Of a stretch of DNA of 64,000 nucleotides, positions 59,997 to 64,000 are shown piece by piece; position 1 is the stretch's first letter, and every line of letters starts with the position of its first letter. Source of the stretch: an uncultured Collinsella sp. (GTDB lineage: Bacteria; Actinomycetota; Coriobacteriia; Coriobacteriales; Coriobacteriaceae); assembly GCA_958435945.1 (NCBI GenBank), contig CAUBIC010000010.1:1-64000 (forward strand), given 5' to 3'. The position numbers and the translations under genes are program-made. The notes below the pieces were generated by a model. That model was not told the DNA's origin and searched no databases. It worked only from the letters and a program-made list of their open reading frames with translations.

Positions 59997-62399
59997 ATGC
60001 ATATGCCGAGCAAAATCGAAAAGAAGCAAAAGGCCGCTAAGCTGCGCAAGCCGCCGCGCGACTTCTCGTACACGCAAAACCGAGAGCTTAGCTGGCTGCG
60101 CTTTAACAACCGCGTGCTTGACGAAGCCTTCGACGAAACCGTTCCGCTGTTCGAGCGTCTAAAGTTCGTGTCGATTTTCGAGTCCAACCTCGACGAATTC
60201 CTTATGGTGCGCGTGGGCGGCCTGTCCGATCTGGCAGAGCTCAAAAAGCAGCCTGTCGACAACAAGAGCAATATGACCGCCTCCGAACAGGTCGATGCTG
60301 TCATGGCAGAGCTGCCCGGGCTCCTTACCCGTTGGGAGTCCATCTTTAAGAGCATCGAAGGCAAGCTCGACACCCTGGGCGTTCACCGCGCCCGCATCGA
60401 TTCGCTTACGCCCGAGGAGCGCACCTTTGTAACCCGCTACTTCCAGGCCTACGTGTCGCCGGTTATCTCACCGCTGGTCATTGACCCGCGCCATCCCTTC
60501 CCCAACCTGCGCAACGGCGCGCTCTATCTGGCTTGTGGCCTGGACGGCGTCACCGACGAGGGAAGCCTGCTCGGCCTGATCGAGATTCCCGCCTCGATGA
60601 ACCGCGTGGTCGAGATTCCCTCGCCCGCCGGCACCTACTCCTATATCTTGCTCGAAGACGTTATCCTCGCCTGCCTCGACAGTTGCTTTGGCTCCTACAA
60701 GCCGCTGGATCGCGCGCTGATCCGCGTCACCCGCAATGCCGATATCGACCCGGACGGCGAGGGCGTCGAGGAGGAGGAAGATTACCGCCAGCACATGAAG
60801 CGCATCCTCAAGAAGCGCCTGCGCCTGCAGCCGGTGGTGCTCGCCGTATCGGGCTCACTCGAAAAGCCAACGCTCAAGACCATCCGCAAGGCGCTCGAGC
60901 TTTCTCGCCGCTCGGTCTTTACCTGCGATATCCCCCTTGGCCTTGGCTACGTCTTTGGCATTGAGGGTAAGATTCCCGAGCACCTGCGCAATGAGCTCCT
61001 CTTTACGCCGTTTAAGCCGCAGCCCAATCCCACCATCGATATGGCCCGCTCCATCCGCGAGCAGGTGCTGCAGCACGACAAGCTGCTCTTTTACCCTTAC
61101 GAGGCAATGAACCCGTTCTTGGACCTGGTGCACGAAGCAGCCTATGACCCCGAGTGTATCTCGCTGCGCATCACGCTCTACCGTGTGGCAAAGCAGAGCC
61201 GTCTGTGCGAGTCGCTCATCGATGCTGCCGAAAACGGCAAAGAGGTCACGGTGCTCATGGAGCTTCGTGCCCGCTTTGACGAGCAAAACAACATCGAATG
61301 GGCCGAGCGCCTGGAAGAGGCCGGCTGCACCGTTATCTACGGCTCCGAGGGCTTTAAGTGCCACTCAAAGATCTGCCAGCTCACCTATCGCGAGGGCATG
61401 GCGCTTACCCGCCTGACGCTTTTGGGTACCGGCAACTTTAACGAGAAGACGGCCAAGCTCTACAGCGACTTTATGCTCATGACCGCGCATCCCGGCATCG
61501 GCGAGGACGCCAACCTGTTCTTCCGCAACCTGTCGCTGGGCAACCTGCGCGGCGACTACCGCTTCCTGGGCGTGGCGCCCGTGGGCCTCAAGCCGCTCAT
61601 CATGCGCGGCCTGGACCGCGAGATTCAGCGCGCCCTTGTCGGCGAGCCCGCCCGCGTGTTCTTTAAGCTCAACTCGCTTACCGACCGCGAGGTCATCGAC
61701 AAGATTGCCGAGGCATCGTGTGCCGGCGTGCGCGTGGACATGATCATTCGCGGCATCTCGTGCCTCAAGCCCGGTGTTCCGGGCAAGACCGAGAACGTGC
61801 ACGTGCGCTCCATCGTCGGACGCTTTTTGGAGCATGCGCGCGTCTATGCCTTTGGCGTGGACTCGGACATGATCTACCTGAGCTCGGCAGACATGATGAC
61901 GCGCAACACCGAGCACCGCGTGGAGATCGCCTTCCCCGTGCTCGACCCCACCTGCCGCGCCCTAGTGCACGAGTACATGGGCATGCAGCTGCGCGACAAC
62001 GTGAAGGCACGCAGCCTGACGAGTGACGGCACCTGGGTTCCGGTGGAGCGCAAAGAGGACGAGAAACCCTTCAACTCGCAGGAAGCTCTGCTGGAGCGCG
62101 CGTATCGCAACGCCGAAGCCGACACCGAGGCAGAACCCGCGCTCGCATCCCAGCCTGAGCCCGAGCCGCAGCCGGCCGCTCCCGAGGTCCAGAAGGTCCA
62201 AGCGACCGTTATCGAGCCCGAACCTGCTCCCGCAGTCCAACCTCAGGCACCCACAACAACCCCCGAGAGCAACGCGTGTCACAAGAAGCCCGCTGGCAAA
62301 GCCAAGGCCATCGAGCGCCATCGCCCCGGCCGCGTGCGCATGGGCTTGGGTCTGATCGGCCTAGGCCTTAAGACGCTCATTACCGGCAAGACGAAATAG
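59997..62399 (+). CDS. ppk: Polyphosphate kinase 1
   Basis: An 800-residue PPK1 that reversibly makes polyphosphate from ATP. YTQNRELSWLRFNNRVLDEA starts the N-terminal domain; FESNLDEFLMVRVGGLSDL, DPRHPFPNLRNGALYLA and the phospho-histidine region EGFKCHSKICQLTYREG and GTGNFNEKTAKLYSDF follow. The core ends near residue 690; about 100 further residues form a Pro/Glu/Ala/Gln-rich linker and a basic tail (ERHRPGRVRMGLGLIGLG), unlike standard PPK1. The first ATG (59997) or the one two codons later (60003) may be used. Pit, Pst, PhoU and Ppk together give this window a strong phosphate theme. Confidence 0.94.
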   Translation: MHMPSKIEKKQKAAKLRKPPRDFSYTQNRELSWLRFNNRVLDEAFDETVPLFERLKFVSIFESNLDEFLMVRVGGLSDLAELKKQPVDNKSNMTASEQVDAVMAELPGLLTRWESIFKSIEGKLDTLGVHRARIDSLTPEERTFVTRYFQAYVSPVISPLVIDPRHPFPNLRNGALYLACGLDGVTDEGSLLGLIEIPASMNRVVEIPSPAGTYSYILLEDVILACLDSCFGSYKPLDRALIRVTRNADIDPDGEGVEEEEDYRQHMKRILKKRLRLQPVVLAVSGSLEKPTLKTIRKALELSRRSVFTCDIPLGLGYVFGIEGKIPEHLRNELLFTPFKPQPNPTIDMARSIREQVLQHDKLLFYPYEAMNPFLDLVHEAAYDPECISLRITLYRVAKQSRLCESLIDAAENGKEVTVLMELRARFDEQNNIEWAERLEEAGCTVIYGSEGFKCHSKICQLTYREGMALTRLTLLGTGNFNEKTAKLYSDFMLMTAHPGIGEDANLFFRNLSLGNLRGDYRFLGVAPVGLKPLIMRGLDREIQRALVGEPARVFFKLNSLTDREVIDKIAEASCAGVRVDMIIRGISCLKPGVPGKTENVHVRSIVGRFLEHARVYAFGVDSDMIYLSSADMMTRNTEHRVEIAFPVLDPTCRALVHEYMGMQLRDNVKARSLTSDGTWVPVERKEDEKPFNSQEALLERAYRNAEADTEAEPALASQPEPEPQPAAPEVQKVQATVIEPEPAPAVQPQAPTTTPESNACHKKPAGKAKAIERHRPGRVRMGLGLIGLGLKTLITGKTK

Positions 62400-62410
62400 A
62401 CGTTTGTAGA

Positions 62411-62450
62411 AGCGCCCCGTATTTGAGGAATGCCCCAGATACGGGGCGCT
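62411..62450 (+). terminator. Terminator of ppk
   Basis: AGCGCCCCGTAT pairs with ATACGGGGCGCT and is followed by TTTT, 12 bp past the ppk stop. It overlaps the upstream open frame of the next gene, supporting that gene's start at 62501. Confidence 0.93.
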
Positions 62451-62500
62451 TTTCCCTGCTACCATGGTTGCGGACAATACCGCGAATGACAGGCAGGAAC

Positions 62501-63814
62501 ATGAAGCTCACCATAGAATCGATGACGTACGGCACCGACGGTCTGGCACATGCCGACAACGGCAAGGCCACATTTGTGCAAGGCGCCGTGACGGGCGACA
62601 CCGTCGAAGCCGAGGTCGTGCAGGACGGCAAGTCGTTTATGCGCGCCCGCACGACCGAGATTCTGGAGCCAAGCCCCGATCGCATTCAGCCCCCCTGCCC
62701 CTTCGTGGGCATCTGCGGCGGTTGTTCGTGGGGCAATCTCTCGCGCACCGCTCAGCTTGCCGCCAAAGAGCAAAACCTGCGCTCCACGCTCGAGCGCATT
62801 GGCAAGTTCACCCCCGACCAGGTCAACGAACTTGTCCAGCCTATCCGCCACACCAAGGACGACTGGGGCTACCGCAATAAAATTGAGTTGGAGCCCGCCC
62901 TCGTTAACGGACGTGTGCGCCTTGGCATGCACGGCGTCGATCCCAGTAAGATCGTGACTGTCGATGCATGCCCGCTGTTCGATAAGCGTTTTCCCAAGGC
63001 ACTCAAATCGGTCGTCGGCGCGCTCAACTATCTGAGCGGCAGCCACGACCTGGGTCTGGAGCGCGTGGGCATTCGCGCTTCGCGTCGCACCAAGGCGCTC
63101 GAGATCGCGCTTTGGACGCCCACAGGCTCCTTCCCGCGCTCGCAGGTCTCGCGCGTGCTGGCAGACGCCGCACACCCCACGAGCGTCGTGCGCGTCATGA
63201 GCAAGGGCGAGAAGAAGGCCCGCCGCGTTTCCAAGGTGGAGATGCTCGCCGGTGAGGGCTCGTGGACCGAGAACATCGCTGACGGCCAGATGCGCTTGTC
63301 CGCCCCATCGTTTTTCCAGGTCAACACCAAGGGTGCCGAGATTTTGATCGAGCTCGTTATGGACGCACTCGATCCGCAGGAAGACGAGCTTGCCGTGGAC
63401 CTGTACTGCGGCGCCGGCACCTTTACCCTGCCGCTCGCCCGCCGCTGCGACTTTGTTGCCGCCGTCGAGGCCTACGGTCCGGCCGTGCGCGACCTGCGCC
63501 GTAACCTCGAGATCAACAAGCTCGACAACGTCGACGTCATCGGCGGCGATGCCGTGCGCGAGTTCCCCGACCAGGATGCCGATGTCCTGGTGGTCGACCC
63601 GCCGCGTGCAGGTCTGGCGCCCGAGGCCATCGACCTCATCGCCAGCACGAGTGCGCGCGATGTCGCCTATGTGAGCTGCGACCCTGCCACCCTGGCACGC
63701 GACCTTAAGCGCTTTGTCGAGGAAGGCACCTTCTCCCCCGTCAAGATCACACCGGTCGACCTGTTCCCGCAAACCTTCCACTGCGAAACCGTCGTCCACC
63801 TCAAGCGCAACTAG
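62501..63814 (+). CDS. 23S rRNA (uracil-5-)-methyltransferase, RlmD/RlmCD type
   Basis: A 437-residue SAM-dependent RNA m5U methyltransferase. A TRAM domain (about 1-55) is followed by an iron-sulfur motif CPFVGICGGCSW with a later Cys in VDACPLFD, the FQVNTKGAEIL segment, the SAM site VDLYCGAGTFTLPLA, VVDPPRAGL, and the catalytic Cys in YVSCDPATLARDL. The start at 62501 follows GGCAGGAAC and gives MKLTIESMTYGTDGLA; an ATG at 62423 lies inside the ppk terminator. Which uracil is methylated cannot be read from sequence. Confidence 0.93.
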   Translation: MKLTIESMTYGTDGLAHADNGKATFVQGAVTGDTVEAEVVQDGKSFMRARTTEILEPSPDRIQPPCPFVGICGGCSWGNLSRTAQLAAKEQNLRSTLERIGKFTPDQVNELVQPIRHTKDDWGYRNKIELEPALVNGRVRLGMHGVDPSKIVTVDACPLFDKRFPKALKSVVGALNYLSGSHDLGLERVGIRASRRTKALEIALWTPTGSFPRSQVSRVLADAAHPTSVVRVMSKGEKKARRVSKVEMLAGEGSWTENIADGQMRLSAPSFFQVNTKGAEILIELVMDALDPQEDELAVDLYCGAGTFTLPLARRCDFVAAVEAYGPAVRDLRRNLEINKLDNVDVIGGDAVREFPDQDADVLVVDPPRAGLAPEAIDLIASTSARDVAYVSCDPATLARDLKRFVEEGTFSPVKITPVDLFPQTFHCETVVHLKRN

Positions 63815-63849
63815 ACAGTTTGCCCGAGACCACGCCCGATGATTTTTCT

Positions 63850-63903
63850 GGGACGGGGATTAAATAATCAATTTGTACCGAATGATTATTTAATCCCCGT
63901 CCC
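63850..63903 (+). terminator. Long palindromic terminator, GGGACGG type
   Basis: Perfect 21-bp arms (63850-63870 and 63883-63903, GGGACGGGGATTAAATAATC core) with a 12-nt loop, followed by TTTTT, 36 bp past the methyltransferase stop. Its GGGACGG end is shared with the palindrome at 46718, so it may be a repeat that doubles as a terminator. Confidence 0.85.
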
Positions 63904-63993
63904 TTTTTAAACATTGGGAAATCGAGCGTGGCAAGCGCATGTCTTCGGGGTATAAGACGGCTAATTGTATGCCGCCTTACGAAAGGAACCCTC

Positions 63994-64000
63994 ATGCCCA
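63994..64000 (+). CDS. Start of a gene cut by the window end
   Basis: GAAAGGAACCCTC followed by ATGCCCA at the last bases looks like a ribosome-binding site and start codon. Only Met-Pro can be read, so nothing can be said about the product. Confidence 0.5.

Overview
The window looks like the chromosome of a gut Coriobacteriia member, most likely Collinsella. This is inferred from the GC-rich coding sequence, the actinobacterial division set (FtsZ, SepF and DivIVA with no ftsA), the arginine deiminase (ADI) cluster and the compact gene style; no rRNA was seen to confirm it. No rRNA, tRNA, CRISPR array, complete insertion sequence or prophage was seen.

Layout. 1-6.9 kb: cyuA, rpiB, ndk and the arginine biosynthesis pair argG/argH, with a 56-codon small ORF between them and a long argG leader. 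6.9-23 kb: mixed housekeeping genes (HAD phosphatase, polA, M18 aminopeptidase, yaaA, TPP-riboswitch-thiC, thiD, SGNH hydrolase, a PARG-like protein, a BI-1 family protein, Pit plus DUF47, nitroreductase). 22.7-47.8 kb: one long minus-strand cell-envelope and division region. In transcription order it runs xerD, mraZ, rsmH, ftsL-like, ftsI, murF, mraY, murD, ftsW, murG, murC, murB, ftsQ, ftsZ, pgeF, then a pstSCAB-phoU phosphate operon set inside the usual ftsZ-downstream block, then yggS, sepF, yggT, divIVA. murE and ftsA are not in this cluster. 47.8-51.7 kb: pyrG, a winged-helix regulator, a DUF1846 protein. 52-59.5 kb: ADI region with two arcA copies, arcB, a YfcC-type transporter and an aminotransferase; arcC is not in the window. 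60-64 kb: ppk, a 23S rRNA m5U methyltransferase, and the first codons of a cut-off gene.

The most interesting signal is regulatory. A 9-bp direct repeat, consensus ACCGTTYAC with a 12-bp spacer, fits the published LytTR-type binding pattern. It lies upstream of the argG leader, upstream of both arcA genes at identical positions relative to the start codons, and once more between arcA1 and the aminotransferase. Arginine synthesis and breakdown may therefore share a regulator unlike ArgR. The argG leader also encodes a 24-codon peptide ending in a run of arginine codons, followed by mutually exclusive hairpins and a terminator-like hairpin, as in ribosome-mediated attenuation. The two arcA copies appear identical from just past the start codon region to the stop, while their promoters have diverged.

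Outside genes there are several classes of palindromic extragenic elements. One, present at 56-189 and 51996-52131, has five helices that differ in sequence but keep their pairing and share loop motifs, which suggests an undescribed or rarely described structured RNA or repeat. Others are long hairpins with TTGCGGTGG or GGGACRG ends and a three-unit, 80-bp-period hairpin array after thiD.
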